A stretch of 64,000 nt of DNA from Mycolicibacterium baixiangningiae (lineage in GTDB: Bacteria; Actinomycetota; Actinomycetes; Mycobacteriales; Mycobacteriaceae): positions 1,116,001-1,180,000 of the forward strand of contig NZ_CP066218.1 in assembly GCF_016313185.1 (NCBI RefSeq), in the 5' to 3' direction. Positions within the stretch are counted from its first letter, which is position 1. Every line of letters begins with the position of its first letter. The notes beneath the pieces were generated by a model. That model saw only the letters and a list, made by a program, of their open reading frames with translations. It searched no databases and had not been told where the DNA came from. Positions 1-9,385 of the stretch are shown here, piece after piece. A program made the translations under genes and the position numbers.

Positions 1-131
1 CGACAGCCCTGGTGTCGAAACCGAGCACAAGGCGCCGGAAACCACCCCTCCCCGGGGGCGGTGAACCGGATGACGCGTTCGACTTCACCGAACCCGCCGG
101 TAGCCGCGCGCCGGTCACTACATTCGAGGTC

Positions 132-575
132 ATGGCCGTTCGCGCGTCTCGTGAAGTGGTCTTCGACGCGTCACCGGAGGCCATCCTCGACGTGCTCGCC
201 GATATCGAGTCACTGCCCGACTGGTCGTCGGTGTACAAGAAGGTCACGGTTCTCGACCGCCACCCCGACGGAAAACCGCGCCGAGTCAGGGCCACCCTGC
301 GGCTGATGGGCGTCACCGACAACGAGATCCTCGAGTACCACTGGGGCAGGCACTGGGTGGTGTGGGACGCCGAGGACACCTTCCAGCAGCGCGGACAGCA
401 CGTCGAGTACAACCTCACGCCCGAAGGTGACCGGACCCGCGTGCGGTTCGACATCATCGTCGATCCGTCCGCACCGATCCCGCAGTTCCTCGTCAAACGC
501 GCGAAGAAAATCGTGCTGCAGTCGGCGACGGAGGGACTGCGCAAACGCGTGATGGCTAAAACGCACACTGAGTGA
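132..575 (+). CDS. SRPBCC-fold (polyketide cyclase/START-like) protein
   Basis: A 147-residue protein of the SRPBCC (Bet v1/START-like) fold, which encloses a hydrophobic ligand; the ligand here is unknown. The pattern is typical: an N-terminal strand (MAVRASREVVFDAS), a helix with the LPDWSSVYKK segment, alternating strands through VEYNLTPEGDRTRVRFDIIV, and a long C-terminal helix from about residue 115. The length and neighbours match the Rv0854/Rv0856 family of M. tuberculosis, which also precedes dapC and fadAB. I chose the ATG at 132 because the conserved fold begins there. A GTG at 12 in the same frame would add 40 residues that look disordered (Arg/Pro/Gly-rich), and the frame stays open to the window edge, so a longer form cannot be excluded. 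Confidence 0.75.
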   Translation: MAVRASREVVFDASPEAILDVLADIESLPDWSSVYKKVTVLDRHPDGKPRRVRATLRLMGVTDNEILEYHWGRHWVVWDAEDTFQQRGQHVEYNLTPEGDRTRVRFDIIVDPSAPIPQFLVKRAKKIVLQSATEGLRKRVMAKTHTE

Positions 576-614
576 AAAGGAACAACGCCGGGCGGCCGCG
601 GGTTGCTCCATGAC

Positions 615-1532
615 ATGCCCACAGGACTTGTCATCCACCCGAGCCCGGACGCCGCCAACGCCGTCGACGATGCGATAGCCCAGGCCACCGCCGCCCACGA
701 CCTCGGCGTCCGGCAGATCTGGCTGGCCCAGCGCGTCGACCACGATGCGATCGCGCTGGCCGGCCTCATCGGCGCCGCGGTGCCCGGGCTGGGCGTCGGT
801 ACGTCGGTGGTGCCGATCAACCCGCGCCACCCCCTGCTGGTCGCCTCGGCCGCGCAGACCGCCCAGGCCGCCTCCCACGGCAACTTCAGCTTGGGCCTGG
901 GCCTCGGCGCCCACGAGCCGGAGCGACTGGCGTTCGGTGCAACCTGGCCGGATCCGGTGGGCCGGCTGCGCGAACACCTGACCGTGCTGCGCTCGGTGTT
1001 CGACACCGCGGCGGTGAACTTCCACGGTCAGCACCTCAGCGCCGCACCCGAGTGGGCCGTGGCGGTGCCCGGCGGCACCCCGGTCCCGATCTACGTCGCG
1101 GCCATGGGACCCAAGGCGCTTCGCGTCACCGGTGAACTCGCCGACGGCACCCTGCCCTACCTCGCGGGCCCGCGCACCATCGCCGAGTTCATCGAACCCA
1201 CCATCGGCAAGGCCGCGGCGGAGGCGGGCCGGCCCACACCGCGGATCCTCGCGGTGGTTCCGGTCCTGGTCGCCGACGATGTGGACGCGGCGCGCGACGA
1301 GGTCGCCGCCGAACTCGGCTTCTACGAGGCCATCCCGTCGTACCAGAAGATCATCGCTCGCGAAAGCGTCTCCGCGGTGGTGGATCTGGCGGCCATCGGA
1401 CCCGCCGGGGTGGTGGTCCGGCAGCTGCAGCGCTACGCCGACGCGGGAGCCACCGACGTCGTGCTCACGCCGGTCGGCCGGTCGGATGCCGGATCGCTGG
1501 CGGCGCTGCGGGAGGTGGCGGCGTCGTTCTAG
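615..1532 (+). CDS. LLM-class F420-dependent oxidoreductase
   Basis: A 305-residue TIM-barrel protein of the luciferase-like monooxygenase superfamily, subgroup using coenzyme F420. Family features include the early strand with IWLAQRVDHD, the VGTSVVPINPRHP segment, the glycine-rich FSLGLGLGAHEPE stretch that contacts the cofactor, and a late PVPIYVAAMGPKALR strand. The substrate cannot be read from sequence; mycobacteria carry dozens of paralogues. ATG 615 is preferred over TTG 603, which lies four codons upstream. It follows the SRPBCC gene by 39 bp on the same strand and its stop overlaps the convergent dapC stop (CTAG at 1529-1532). Confidence 0.85.
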   Translation: MPTGLVIHPSPDAANAVDDAIAQATAAHDLGVRQIWLAQRVDHDAIALAGLIGAAVPGLGVGTSVVPINPRHPLLVASAAQTAQAASHGNFSLGLGLGAHEPERLAFGATWPDPVGRLREHLTVLRSVFDTAAVNFHGQHLSAAPEWAVAVPGGTPVPIYVAAMGPKALRVTGELADGTLPYLAGPRTIAEFIEPTIGKAAAEAGRPTPRILAVVPVLVADDVDAARDEVAAELGFYEAIPSYQKIIARESVSAVVDLAAIGPAGVVVRQLQRYADAGATDVVLTPVGRSDAGSLAALREVAASF

Positions 1533-2698
1533 CGGCGCAGCACCTGCAGGCGGCGGATCGCCTCGTCCAGCGTGTCGTCACGTTTGCAGAACGCGAAGCG
1601 CACCAGGTGATTCCACAGGTCAATGTGTGGTGAAGCCGGATCGCAGAACGCCGACATGGGGATCGCCGCAACCCCCGCGCGCTCGGGCAGATCCGCGCAG
1701 AACGAGGTGCTGTCGCTGTAGCCCAGCGGTCGCGGGTCCGCGCACAGGAAATACGTACCCGCACTGGCGTGGACCGCGAACCCCAACTCGGTGAGCGCCG
1801 TGCCGAGCCGATCGCGCTTGTCCTGGAACGAATCCCGCAGCGCGCTCACCCACGAATCCTCGTTGTCGAGGGCATGGGCGACGGCCGGCTGGAAAGGCGC
1901 ACCGCTGACATAGGTCAGATACTGTTTGGCCGCGCGCACCCCGGCGATGAGATCGGCTGCGCCGCAGATCCATCCGATCTTCCAGCCGGTGACGTTGAAC
2001 ATCTTGGCCGCACTCGAGATGGTCACCGTCCGCCCCGACATCCCGGGGTACGCCGCCAGCGGCAGGTGCCGGTTGCCGTCGAATACCAGATGCTCGTAGA
2101 CCTCGTCGGTGATGACCAGCAGATCATGCGTGACGGCCAACTCTGCGATGCCCGCCAGTTCGGCGTCGGAGGCCACCATGCCGGTGGGGTTGTGCGGGGT
2201 GTTCACGATCAGCGCCCGGGTCCGCGGGGTAATCGCGCGACGCAGACCGTCGACGTCGATCACGAAGCCGCGGCCATGCTGGGTCATCGGCACGGCGACA
2301 CGATGGCAGCCCGCCATGGCGATCACCGGGGAGTAGGAGTCATAGAACGGCTCGATGAGGAGCACTTCGGACCCGGGTTCCACCAGTCCGAGCACCGCGG
2401 CGGCGATCGCCTCGGTGGCCCCCGCGGTCACCAGAACTTCGGTCTCCGGGTCGTAATCGACGCCGAAGGTCCGTTTGCGTTGCGCGGCAATGGCTTCCCG
2501 AAGCGGGGCGATGCCGGGTCCGGGCGGATACTGATTGACCCCGTCGGCAATCGCGTTCCGGGCCACCTCGAGCATCGACGCCGGACCGTCCTCGTCGGGA
2601 AATCCCTGCCCGAGATTCACCGCGCCGACCCGGGTGGCCAGCGCTGACATCTCGGCGAACACCGTCACCGCGTACGGCCGCAACCTCGACACCGTCAT
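1529..2698 (-). CDS. dapC: N-succinyldiaminopimelate aminotransferase DapC (class I PLP aminotransferase)
   Basis: A 389-residue fold-type I, class I aminotransferase. In M. tuberculosis the gene at this position (Rv0858c) is assigned as DapC, which makes N-succinyl-LL-2,6-diaminopimelate for lysine and peptidoglycan. PLP-site landmarks are visible: VNTPHNPTG near residues 166-174, the ITDEVYEHL strand near 197, the Schiff-base lysine K232 in SSAAKMFNVTGWK, and the substrate-binding arginine in the C-terminal LVRFAFCK. The frame stays open far upstream on this strand, but the family N-terminus (MTVSRLRPYAVTVFAEMS) fixes the start at 2698. It is divergent from the Old Yellow Enzyme gene with only 54 bp between starts. 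An activity on other keto acids cannot be excluded. Confidence 0.87.
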   Translation of the reverse strand: MTVSRLRPYAVTVFAEMSALATRVGAVNLGQGFPDEDGPASMLEVARNAIADGVNQYPPGPGIAPLREAIAAQRKRTFGVDYDPETEVLVTAGATEAIAAAVLGLVEPGSEVLLIEPFYDSYSPVIAMAGCHRVAVPMTQHGRGFVIDVDGLRRAITPRTRALIVNTPHNPTGMVASDAELAGIAELAVTHDLLVITDEVYEHLVFDGNRHLPLAAYPGMSGRTVTISSAAKMFNVTGWKIGWICGAADLIAGVRAAKQYLTYVSGAPFQPAVAHALDNEDSWVSALRDSFQDKRDRLGTALTELGFAVHASAGTYFLCADPRPLGYSDSTSFCADLPERAGVAAIPMSAFCDPASPHIDLWNHLVRFAFCKRDDTLDEAIRRLQVLRR

Positions 2699-2752
2699 GG
2701 TCCCGAGCGTAACGACGGGAATGAATCCCGGCCGCACGGCGTCTGCACCGAC

Positions 2753-3859
2753 GTGGCTTTCACATTCGACGACGACGCAGCCCTGCTCGCACCGCTCCAG
2801 GTAGGTGACACGCTCGCCGGGAACCGGCTCTTCATGGCACCGCTGACCAGATCCCGCGCGCAGGCGGACGGCACACCGTCCTACCTCGCCGCGCAGTACT
2901 ACGCGCAGCGGGCGTCGGCCGGCATCGTCATCACCGAGGCGACCGCGATCTCCAAGAGCGCCAACGGCGCCTACGTCAACACCCCGGGCATCTACACCGA
3001 CCGCCACCAGCAGAAGTGGGCGCAGGTGGCCTCCGCCGTGCACTACGAGGGTGGGCACATCTTCATGCAGCTGTGGCACGTCGGCCGGATGGGGCATCCC
3101 GACATCAGCGGTGTGCACCCCGTCGCACCGTCGGCGGTGGCCGCCGACATGACCGCACACACACCGGACGGGAAGAAGCCACTGGTGGTGCCACACGCGC
3201 TCGAGATGGAGGAGATCCCGCGGATCGTCGCGGACTTCCGGGCCGCCGCGCGCCGGGCCGTCGACGCCGGTATGGACGGGGTGGAGATCCATGGAGCCAA
3301 CGGCTACCTGCTGCACCAGTTCCAGTCCGACGTCGTCAACCAGCGCACCGACGCTTACGGCGGCACAGCCGAGAACCGCGCACGGCTGACCGTCGAGGTG
3401 GTGGAGGCGGTGGTCGACGAGATCGGGGCCGGCCGTGTCGGGTTGCGCATCTCGCCCGGCAACGGGGTCGGTGATGTGCGGGAGAACGACCCGATCGCGA
3501 CCTACGAAGCCCTGCTCGACCGGATCGCCCCGCTCGGCCTGGCGTACCTGCACGTGTTGATCGATCCGACACAGACGACCTTCGGGGTGATCCGGGCGCT
3601 GTGGTCGGGGGTGTTCGTGCTGAACACGGGACGCGAGACCGACACCGACTTCTGCCAGCTGGAGAGCTTCGCCCAGTGGGGTGCGGTCAGCGCGGTCGCC
3701 GTCGGACGGGCGTTCCTGGCCAACCCCGACCTCATCGACCGGCTCACCGTGGGCGCCGAGCTGAACGAACCCGACGTCGCCACGTTCTATTCACCCGGTC
3801 CGGTCGGCTACATCGACTACCCGACGCTCGCGGAGTTGGAGGCACGCGAGTCGGCCTGA
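2753..3859 (+). CDS. Old Yellow Enzyme family alkene reductase (NemA/OPR-like)
   Basis: A 368-residue FMN-dependent ene-reductase that would reduce the C=C bond of alpha,beta-unsaturated carbonyl compounds with NAD(P)H. Old Yellow Enzyme landmarks are MAPLTRSRA near the FMN phosphate, the ITEATAIS strand, FMQLWHVGRMGHP, the HGANGYLLHQF motif holding the His/Asn pair that binds the substrate carbonyl, the NQRTDAYGG loop, and late FMN phosphate contacts in VAVGRAFLANPDL. The length is typical (360-375). The start is a GTG at 2753. Natural substrates are unknown; the family often detoxifies quinones, nitroesters or reactive enals. Confidence 0.9.
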   Translation: MAFTFDDDAALLAPLQVGDTLAGNRLFMAPLTRSRAQADGTPSYLAAQYYAQRASAGIVITEATAISKSANGAYVNTPGIYTDRHQQKWAQVASAVHYEGGHIFMQLWHVGRMGHPDISGVHPVAPSAVAADMTAHTPDGKKPLVVPHALEMEEIPRIVADFRAAARRAVDAGMDGVEIHGANGYLLHQFQSDVVNQRTDAYGGTAENRARLTVEVVEAVVDEIGAGRVGLRISPGNGVGDVRENDPIATYEALLDRIAPLGLAYLHVLIDPTQTTFGVIRALWSGVFVLNTGRETDTDFCQLESFAQWGAVSAVAVGRAFLANPDLIDRLTVGAELNEPDVATFYSPGPVGYIDYPTLAELEARESA

Positions 3860-3874
3860 GTGCGCGGACCGGCC

Positions 3875-3890
3875 AACCAACAGGTTGGTT
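3875..3890. promoter_or_regulatory. Candidate TetR-type operator over the fadA-fadB promoter
   Basis: AACCAAC, two bases, then GTTGGTT form a 16-bp inverted repeat with perfect 7-bp arms, 20 bp before the fadA ATG. A -10-like TAGGCT at 3891-3896 follows directly, so a bound repressor would cover the promoter core. The central AAC-NN-GTT half-sites resemble operators of TetR-family lipid regulators in mycobacteria, though the flanks differ from the KstR consensus. The regulator is not identified. Confidence 0.55.
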
Positions 3891-3910
3891 TAGGCTGTTA
3901 CCCTCGGCGT

Positions 3911-5122
3911 ATGTCTGAAGAAGCCTTCATCTACGAGGCGATCCGTACGCCTCGCGGTAAGCAACGCAATGGTTCGCTGCACGAGGTCAAGCCGTTGAAC
4001 CTCGTGACCGGTCTGATCGACGAGCTGCGCCGCCGCCACCCCGACCTCGACGAGACACTGATCAGCGACGTCATCCTCGGTGTGGTGTCCCCGGTCGGTG
4101 ACCAGGGCGGTGACATCGCCCGTACCGCGGTGCTGGCCGCGGGTCTGCCCGACACCACCGGCGGCGTGCAGCTCAACCGGTTCTGCGCCTCGGGTCTGGA
4201 GGCGGTCAACACCGCCGCACAGAAGGTGCGCTCGGGTTGGGACGACCTGGTGCTGGCCGGCGGCGTGGAGTCGATGAGCCGGGTGCCGATGGGTTCCGAC
4301 GGCGGCGCCTGGGCCGCGGACCCGGAAACCAACTACCGCATCGGCTTCGTGCCTCAGGGCATCGGCGCCGACCTGATCGCCACCATCGAGGGCTTCTCGC
4401 GCGAGGACGTCGACGCCTACGCCGCGCGCTCGCAGGAGCGTGCCGCCGCAGCCTGGTCGGGCGGCTACTTCGCCAAGTCGGTCGTGCCGGTGCGCGACCA
4501 GAACGGTCTGGTCATCCTCGACCACGACGAGCACATGCGTCCCGGGTCGACGGTCGAAAGCCTGGGCAAGCTCAAGACCGCGTTCGACGGGATCGGCGCG
4601 ATGGGCGGCTTCGACGATGTGGCGCTGCAGAAGTACCACTACATCGAGAAGATCAACCACGTCCACACCGGCGGTAACAGCTCGGGCATCGTCGACGGCG
4701 CCGCGCTGGTGCTCGTCGGCAGCGAGAAAGCCGGTCAGTCCCAAGGATTGACTCCGCGGGCGCGCATCGTGGCCACAGCCACCAGCGGCGCCGACCCGGT
4801 CATCATGCTCACCGGCCCGACGCCGGCGACGCGCAAGGTGCTCGACCGCGCCGGGTTGACCGTCGACGACATCGACCTGTTCGAGCTGAACGAGGCCTTC
4901 GCGTCGGTGGTGCTGAAGTTCCAGAAGGACCTGGGCATCCCGGACGAGAAACTCAACGTCAACGGCGGCGCCATCGCGTTCGGCCACCCGCTGGGTGCGA
5001 CCGGCGCGATGATCACCGGAACCATGGTCGACGAGCTCGAACGCCGCGGTGCGCGGCGCGCGCTGATCACGCTGTGCGTGGGCGGCGGCATGGGCGTGGC
5101 CACCATCATCGAGAGGGTCTGA
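3911..5122 (+). CDS. fadA: Acetyl-CoA acetyltransferase FadA (thiolase; beta subunit of the trifunctional complex)
   Basis: A 403-residue thiolase, the length I recall for Rv0859. It cleaves 3-ketoacyl-CoA in the last step of beta-oxidation. The acyl-accepting cysteine is C92 in [12 protein letters not shown]; the catalytic histidine lies in [14 protein letters not shown] and the second cysteine in [10 protein letters not shown]. The NEAFASV segment is also present. In M. tuberculosis the FadA and FadB products form an alpha2-beta2 trifunctional enzyme, and here fadB begins 2 bp after the fadA stop, which fits one transcript and coupled translation. The ATG at 3911 matches the family start. 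An inverted repeat lies across the promoter. Confidence 0.93.
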   Translation: MSEEAFIYEAIRTPRGKQRNGSLHEVKPLNLVTGLIDELRRRHPDLDETLISDVILGVVSPVGDQGGDIARTAVLAAGLPDTTGGVQLNRFCASGLEAVNTAAQKVRSGWDDLVLAGGVESMSRVPMGSDGGAWAADPETNYRIGFVPQGIGADLIATIEGFSREDVDAYAARSQERAAAAWSGGYFAKSVVPVRDQNGLVILDHDEHMRPGSTVESLGKLKTAFDGIGAMGGFDDVALQKYHYIEKINHVHTGGNSSGIVDGAALVLVGSEKAGQSQGLTPRARIVATATSGADPVIMLTGPTPATRKVLDRAGLTVDDIDLFELNEAFASVVLKFQKDLGIPDEKLNVNGGAIAFGHPLGATGAMITGTMVDELERRGARRALITLCVGGGMGVATIIERV

Positions 5123-5124
5123 GC

Positions 5125-7281
5125 ATGGCTGAGAACACCATCAAGTGGGAGCAGGACTCCGACGGCATCGTCACCCTCACGCTCGACGATCCGACCGGTT
5201 CGGCCAACGTGATGAACGACCACTACAAGTCCTCGATGCACAACGCCGTCGAACGCCTTGTGGCCGAGAAGGATTCGATCACCGGGGTCGTCATCACCAG
5301 CGCGAAGAAGACCTTCTTCGCCGGCGGTGACCTCAAGAGCATGATCAACACCGGCCCGGACGACGCGGCCGCGGTGTTCGAGAACGTCGAGGAGATCAAG
5401 GCTGACCTGCGCAAGCTGGAGACCCTCGGCAAGCCGGTGGTGGCCGCCATCAACGGCGCCGCGCTCGGCGGCGGCCTGGAGATCGCGCTCGCGTGCCATC
5501 ACCGCATCGCCGCCGACGTCAAGGGGTCGGTCATCGGCCTGCCCGAGGTCACGCTGGGTCTGCTGCCCGGAGGTGGCGGCGTGACGCGCACGGTGCGGAT
5601 GTTCGGTATCCAGAAGGCGTTCATGGAGGTGCTGAGCCAGGGCACCCGCTTCAAGCCCGCCAAGGCGCTGGAGACCGGCCTGGTCGACGAATTGGTCGGC
5701 AGCGTCGAGGAACTGGTGCCGGCCGCCAAGTCGTGGATCAAGGCCAACCCGGAGTCGCACACCCAGCCGTGGGATGTCAAGGGCTACAAGATGCCCGGCG
5801 GCACCCCGTCGTCGCCGGGTCTGGCGAGCATCCTGCCGTCGTTCCCCGCGCTGCTCAAGAAGCAGCTCAAGGGTGCGCCGATGCCGGCACCGCGCGCCAT
5901 CCTCGACGCCGCGGTCGAGGGCGCCCAGGTCGACTTCGAGTCGGCGAGCCGCATCGAGAGCCGCTACTTCGTCTCGCTGGTCACCGGACAGGTCGCCAAG
6001 AACATGATCCAGGCGTTCTTCCTGGACCTGCAGACCATCAACGGCGGCGGTTCACGTCCCGACGGCATCGCCAAGCAGGAGATCACCAAGATCGGTGTGC
6101 TCGGCGCGGGCATGATGGGCGCCGGCATCGCCTACGTCTCGGCCAAGGCCGGATACGACGTGGTGCTCAAGGACGTGTCGCTGGAGAACGCCCAGAAGGG
6201 TAAGGCGTACTCCGAGAAGATCGAGGCCAAGGCGCTCGAGCGGGGTAAGACCACGCAAGAGAAGTCCGACGCGCTGCTGGCTCGCATCACCCCGACCGGC
6301 GACCCGCAGGACCTCAAGGGCGTCGACTTCGTGATCGAAGCCGTCTTCGAGAACACCGACCTCAAGCACAAGGTGTTCCAGGAGATCGAGGACATCGTCG
6401 AGCCGAACGCGCTGCTCGGGTCGAACACCTCCACGCTGCCGATCACCGGTCTGGCGACCGGCGTGAAGCGCCAGGAGGACTTCGTCGGCATCCACTTCTT
6501 CTCTCCGGTCGACAAGATGCCGCTGGTGGAGATCATCAAGGGCGAGAAGACCTCTGACGAGGCGCTGGCCCGGGTGTTCGACTACACGCTTGCCATCGGC
6601 AAAACGCCGATCGTCGTCAACGACAGCCGCGGCTTCTTCACCAGCCGCGTCATCGGCACGTTCGTCAACGAGGCGCTGGCGATGCTCGGCGAGGGTGTGG
6701 AGCCGGCGAGCATCGAACGGGCAGGCAGCATGGCCGGCTACCCAGCGCCGCCGCTGCAGTTGTCCGACGAGCTCAACCTCGAGTTGATGCAGAAGATCGC
6801 CACCGAGAGCCGTAAAGGCGCGGAGGCCGCGGGTGGCACCTACGAGCCGCATCCCGCCGAGGCCGTGGTCAACAAGATGATCGAGATCGGCCGGCCCAGC
6901 CGTCTGAAGGGTGCCGGGTTCTACGAGTACGCCGACGGTAAGCGCACCGGCCTGTGGCCGGGCCTTCGGGAGACGTTCGAGTCCGGCAAGGCGGGATCTT
7001 CCACGATCCCATTGCAAGACATGATCGACCGGATGCTGTTCGCCGAGGCCATCGAAACCCAGAAGTGCCTCGACGAAGGCGTGCTCACCTCGACCGCCGA
7101 CGCCAACATCGGCTCGATCATGGGCATCGGCTACCCGCCCTACACCGGCGGCAGCGCGCAGTACATCGTCGGATACGAAGGGGCGCTCGGCACGGGCAAG
7201 GAGGCCTTCGTGGCCCGGGCGCGCGAGTTGGCCGAGCGTTACGGCGACCGGTTCACCCCGCCGGAGTCGCTGACGAAGTAG
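5125..7281 (+). CDS. fadB: FadB, enoyl-CoA hydratase / 3-hydroxyacyl-CoA dehydrogenase (alpha subunit)
   Basis: A 718-residue fused enzyme for the hydration and dehydrogenation steps of beta-oxidation. The N-terminal crotonase domain (about 1-310) shows the oxyanion-hole segment [18 protein letters not shown] and the catalytic-glutamate region [18 protein letters not shown]. The middle Rossmann domain starts with [16 protein letters not shown] (about 326) and holds the catalytic histidine in [17 protein letters not shown]. The C-terminal helical domains include PPYTGG near the end. The length matches Rv0860 (about 720). It is the partner of FadA directly upstream. A 60-bp inverted repeat 7 bp after the stop probably ends the fadAB message. 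Confidence 0.94.
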   Translation: MAENTIKWEQDSDGIVTLTLDDPTGSANVMNDHYKSSMHNAVERLVAEKDSITGVVITSAKKTFFAGGDLKSMINTGPDDAAAVFENVEEIKADLRKLETLGKPVVAAINGAALGGGLEIALACHHRIAADVKGSVIGLPEVTLGLLPGGGGVTRTVRMFGIQKAFMEVLSQGTRFKPAKALETGLVDELVGSVEELVPAAKSWIKANPESHTQPWDVKGYKMPGGTPSSPGLASILPSFPALLKKQLKGAPMPAPRAILDAAVEGAQVDFESASRIESRYFVSLVTGQVAKNMIQAFFLDLQTINGGGSRPDGIAKQEITKIGVLGAGMMGAGIAYVSAKAGYDVVLKDVSLENAQKGKAYSEKIEAKALERGKTTQEKSDALLARITPTGDPQDLKGVDFVIEAVFENTDLKHKVFQEIEDIVEPNALLGSNTSTLPITGLATGVKRQEDFVGIHFFSPVDKMPLVEIIKGEKTSDEALARVFDYTLAIGKTPIVVNDSRGFFTSRVIGTFVNEALAMLGEGVEPASIERAGSMAGYPAPPLQLSDELNLELMQKIATESRKGAEAAGGTYEPHPAEAVVNKMIEIGRPSRLKGAGFYEYADGKRTGLWPGLRETFESGKAGSSTIPLQDMIDRMLFAEAIETQKCLDEGVLTSTADANIGSIMGIGYPPYTGGSAQYIVGYEGALGTGKEAFVARARELAERYGDRFTPPESLTK

Positions 7282-7288
7282 TTCCCTC

Positions 7289-7348
7289 GCGAGCAGACGT
7301 AAAGGTGCCCAAAATCCTCGGGTTTTGGGCACTTTTGCGTCTGCTCGC
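7289..7348. terminator. Long inverted repeat, probable terminator after fadB
   Basis: A 60-bp near-palindrome starts 7 bp after the fadB stop. Each arm is about 28 bases (GCGAGCAGACG... pairing with ...CGTCTGCTCGC) with two G-U-type mismatches, one bulge and a small loop around TCG. It lacks a strict U-tract but the stem is very stable. I recall similar GCGAGCAGACGCAAAA repeats between mycobacterial genes, so it may belong to a dispersed family. It separates fadAB from the acyl-CoA synthetase gene, which starts 28 bp downstream. Confidence 0.7.
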
Positions 7349-7375
7349 CACGGGCGCCGCGTTAGCCTGACCACC

Positions 7376-8842
7376 GTGAGCTTCACCGAGACATTCGCGG
7401 CGGGTTTCGCGAGTTACGGTGAGCGGCCCTGCATCGAGTTCGAGGGCCGCTGGCACAGCGGCGACGATGTCACTGGCTACGCGGCCGCCGTCGACGCAGC
7501 CCTGCGCGAGGCCGGCGTCGACGCGCGCGCGCCGATCGGTCTGGTGGTGCGCAACCGGCTGCCGCACGCGGCGGCCATCGCCGGGTCTCTCGCCGGCGGG
7601 CGGTGGGTGTCGATGATCTACTCCTTCCAGTCACCCGAGGCGATCGCCCGTGACGTCGAACGGGTTCGACCGGCCGGCGTCGTCGCCGACGCCCAGGACT
7701 GGACGGAACCGGTGATCGCCGCCACGGCCCGTTGTGGCGTTGGGGGAGTGGCGATCTCGGCGCAGGGTGCACGCGTGGTAACCCCCGGCCGCGGCGCACC
7801 GGGACCCTCGTCCCCGTCCGCGGGGCTGTCGATCCTCACCTCCGGCACCACAGGGCCGCCGAAGCGGCAGCCGATCGGCGAGGCCGTGCTGGAACGGACG
7901 GTGTTCAGCGTGACGGGCGGGTTGTTCGCATCGCCGGATGACCCGCCGGAGCTGGCGTACTGGCCGTTCGGCGGCATCGGAGTCTGTCAGCTCATCGCGG
8001 GTTTCGCCACCGGTAAGCGCCTCGTGCTGCTGGAGAGGTTCAGCGTCGACGACTGGGTGCGGGTGGTGCGCACGCACAAGATCCCGCGGGCCGGTGTCCA
8101 ACCTGCGGTCGTGCGGATGTTGCTCGACGCCGACGTACCCGCCGAGGCCCTTACGTCCCTGCAGTTCCTGACCAGCGCGTCCGGCCCACTCGACCCGGCG
8201 ACTCGCGACGAGTTCGAGCAGCGCTACCGGGTTCCCATCCGGTTGGCGTACGGCGCAACGGAATTCGCCGGATCCGTGTGCGCGTGGACGCCCGGGATGG
8301 TCGAGGAGTTCGGGGACTCCAAACGGGACAGTGTGGGCCGCCCGTTGCCCGATACACAGGTGCGCATCGTCGACCCGGTGACCGGCGCCGAAGTGCCCCC
8401 CGGCGAACAGGGGGTGCTCGAGGCGCGGATCGCTGTGCTGTCCCCGGACTGGATCCGCACTACCGACATCGCGTCGGTGGACGGCGACGGGTTCGTCACC
8501 CTGCACGGCCGGGCCGACGGCGCCATCATCCGCGGCGGGTTCAAGATCCTGCCCGAGACGGTGCGCCGAGTGCTGCTCACCCATCCCGGCGTACGCGACG
8601 CATGCGTGGTCGGTGTGCCCGACGACCGGTTGGGGCAGGTGCCGTTCGCGGCGGTGGAACCAGCACGGAGACAACCGGTTCCGGGTTCGGAGGAACTGCG
8701 GGAATGGGTGCGCGCCGCGCTGCCCGTGCACCACGTGCCCGTCGCCGTCGTCACCGTCGACGAACTGCCGCGGACGCCGTCGCTCAAGGTGCGGCTGCCC
8801 GACGTCGCGGCGCTCTACGACACCGTCCGGGAGAACAGGTAA
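7376..8842 (+). CDS. Acyl-CoA synthetase / AMP-binding enzyme (FadD-like)
   Basis: A 488-residue member of the ANL superfamily that would activate a carboxylate as acyl-AMP and load it on CoA. Motifs seen are the P-loop LSILTSGTTGPPKR, the AYGATE adenine-binding segment, the RTTDIASVDGDGF region with the ribose-binding aspartate, and the C-terminal GRADGAIIRGGFKILPETVR hinge. The expected C-terminal lysine is in RTPSLKVRLPD. At under 500 residues it is compact. The GTG at 7376 sits shortly after the inverted repeat that ends fadAB, so a separate promoter is likely. Chain length is unknown; proximity to fadAB suggests fatty-acid or related acid breakdown. Confidence 0.85.
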   Translation: MSFTETFAAGFASYGERPCIEFEGRWHSGDDVTGYAAAVDAALREAGVDARAPIGLVVRNRLPHAAAIAGSLAGGRWVSMIYSFQSPEAIARDVERVRPAGVVADAQDWTEPVIAATARCGVGGVAISAQGARVVTPGRGAPGPSSPSAGLSILTSGTTGPPKRQPIGEAVLERTVFSVTGGLFASPDDPPELAYWPFGGIGVCQLIAGFATGKRLVLLERFSVDDWVRVVRTHKIPRAGVQPAVVRMLLDADVPAEALTSLQFLTSASGPLDPATRDEFEQRYRVPIRLAYGATEFAGSVCAWTPGMVEEFGDSKRDSVGRPLPDTQVRIVDPVTGAEVPPGEQGVLEARIAVLSPDWIRTTDIASVDGDGFVTLHGRADGAIIRGGFKILPETVRRVLLTHPGVRDACVVGVPDDRLGQVPFAAVEPARRQPVPGSEELREWVRAALPVHHVPVAVVTVDELPRTPSLKVRLPDVAALYDTVRENR

Positions 8843-8877
8843 TAGCGCGCCGAACCCTTACCGCTGCGGTCCCGCCA

Positions 8878-9303
8878 TCAGAACGAGCCGAGGTCCGACG
8901 ACAACCAGTGCTGCGGACGAAGGTGGATCACCACGCTCTCGCCGTGCTCGCGGCGGGCCATCTCCAGATAGGGCTCCACCGCCTCGGGCGGCAGATAGCG
9001 TTTGGTCACCTCGACGAGATCATCGTCGGTGGCGGGTTCGATACGGCTGACCGGACCGTCTACGGCGACATAGCGCACCGACGGTTCGACACGTTCGACC
9101 ATCAGCGAGAAACAACCGGCTGCCTCGATCAACCGGTGTTTTCGTGAACCGGCGCCGGTCAGCACCCACGGCTCACCGCCGGGGGAGTACTGGTACCAGA
9201 CCGGGACGGTCAACGGGCCGCGGTCCGGTCCTGCGGACACCGAGAGCGCGGCGACATGGGGTTCGGCGAGGAACTGTTCGCGGTCGTCTTTCGATAGGGC
9301 CAT
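8878..9303 (-). CDS. Split-barrel flavin/F420-binding protein (pyridoxamine 5'-phosphate oxidase-like)
   Basis: A 141-residue single-domain split beta-barrel protein of the PNPOx-like/FDOR superfamily. Recognisable parts are the N-terminal helix MALSKDDREQFL, the strand pairs LSVSAGPDRGPLTVPVWYQY and WVLTGAGSRKHRLI, and the strand VRYVAVDGPVSRIEP. In actinobacteria such proteins commonly bind F420 (FDOR-B) rather than FMN; which one is used here is inferred only. It is divergent from an LLM-type F420 enzyme with 82 bp between the starts, so the two may share regulation. The frame is open upstream, but the family N-terminus supports the ATG at 9303. Confidence 0.78.
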   Translation of the reverse strand: MALSKDDREQFLAEPHVAALSVSAGPDRGPLTVPVWYQYSPGGEPWVLTGAGSRKHRLIEAAGCFSLMVERVEPSVRYVAVDGPVSRIEPATDDDLVEVTKRYLPPEAVEPYLEMARREHGESVVIHLRPQHWLSSDLGSF

Positions 9304-9385
9304 GTTCGCGAGGGTAATCACGCCCGCCGACACTGTCTGCGAAGTCGCCGGGAAACGCCCGGGTGCGGGTCTACAGTCGGGTGTC

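Noticed and set aside
2699..3553. An open frame extends dapC upstream by 285 codons on the minus strand
   Set aside because: It is antisense to the Old Yellow Enzyme gene, has low-complexity Arg/Gly/Val composition, and the aminotransferase N-terminus begins exactly at 2698.
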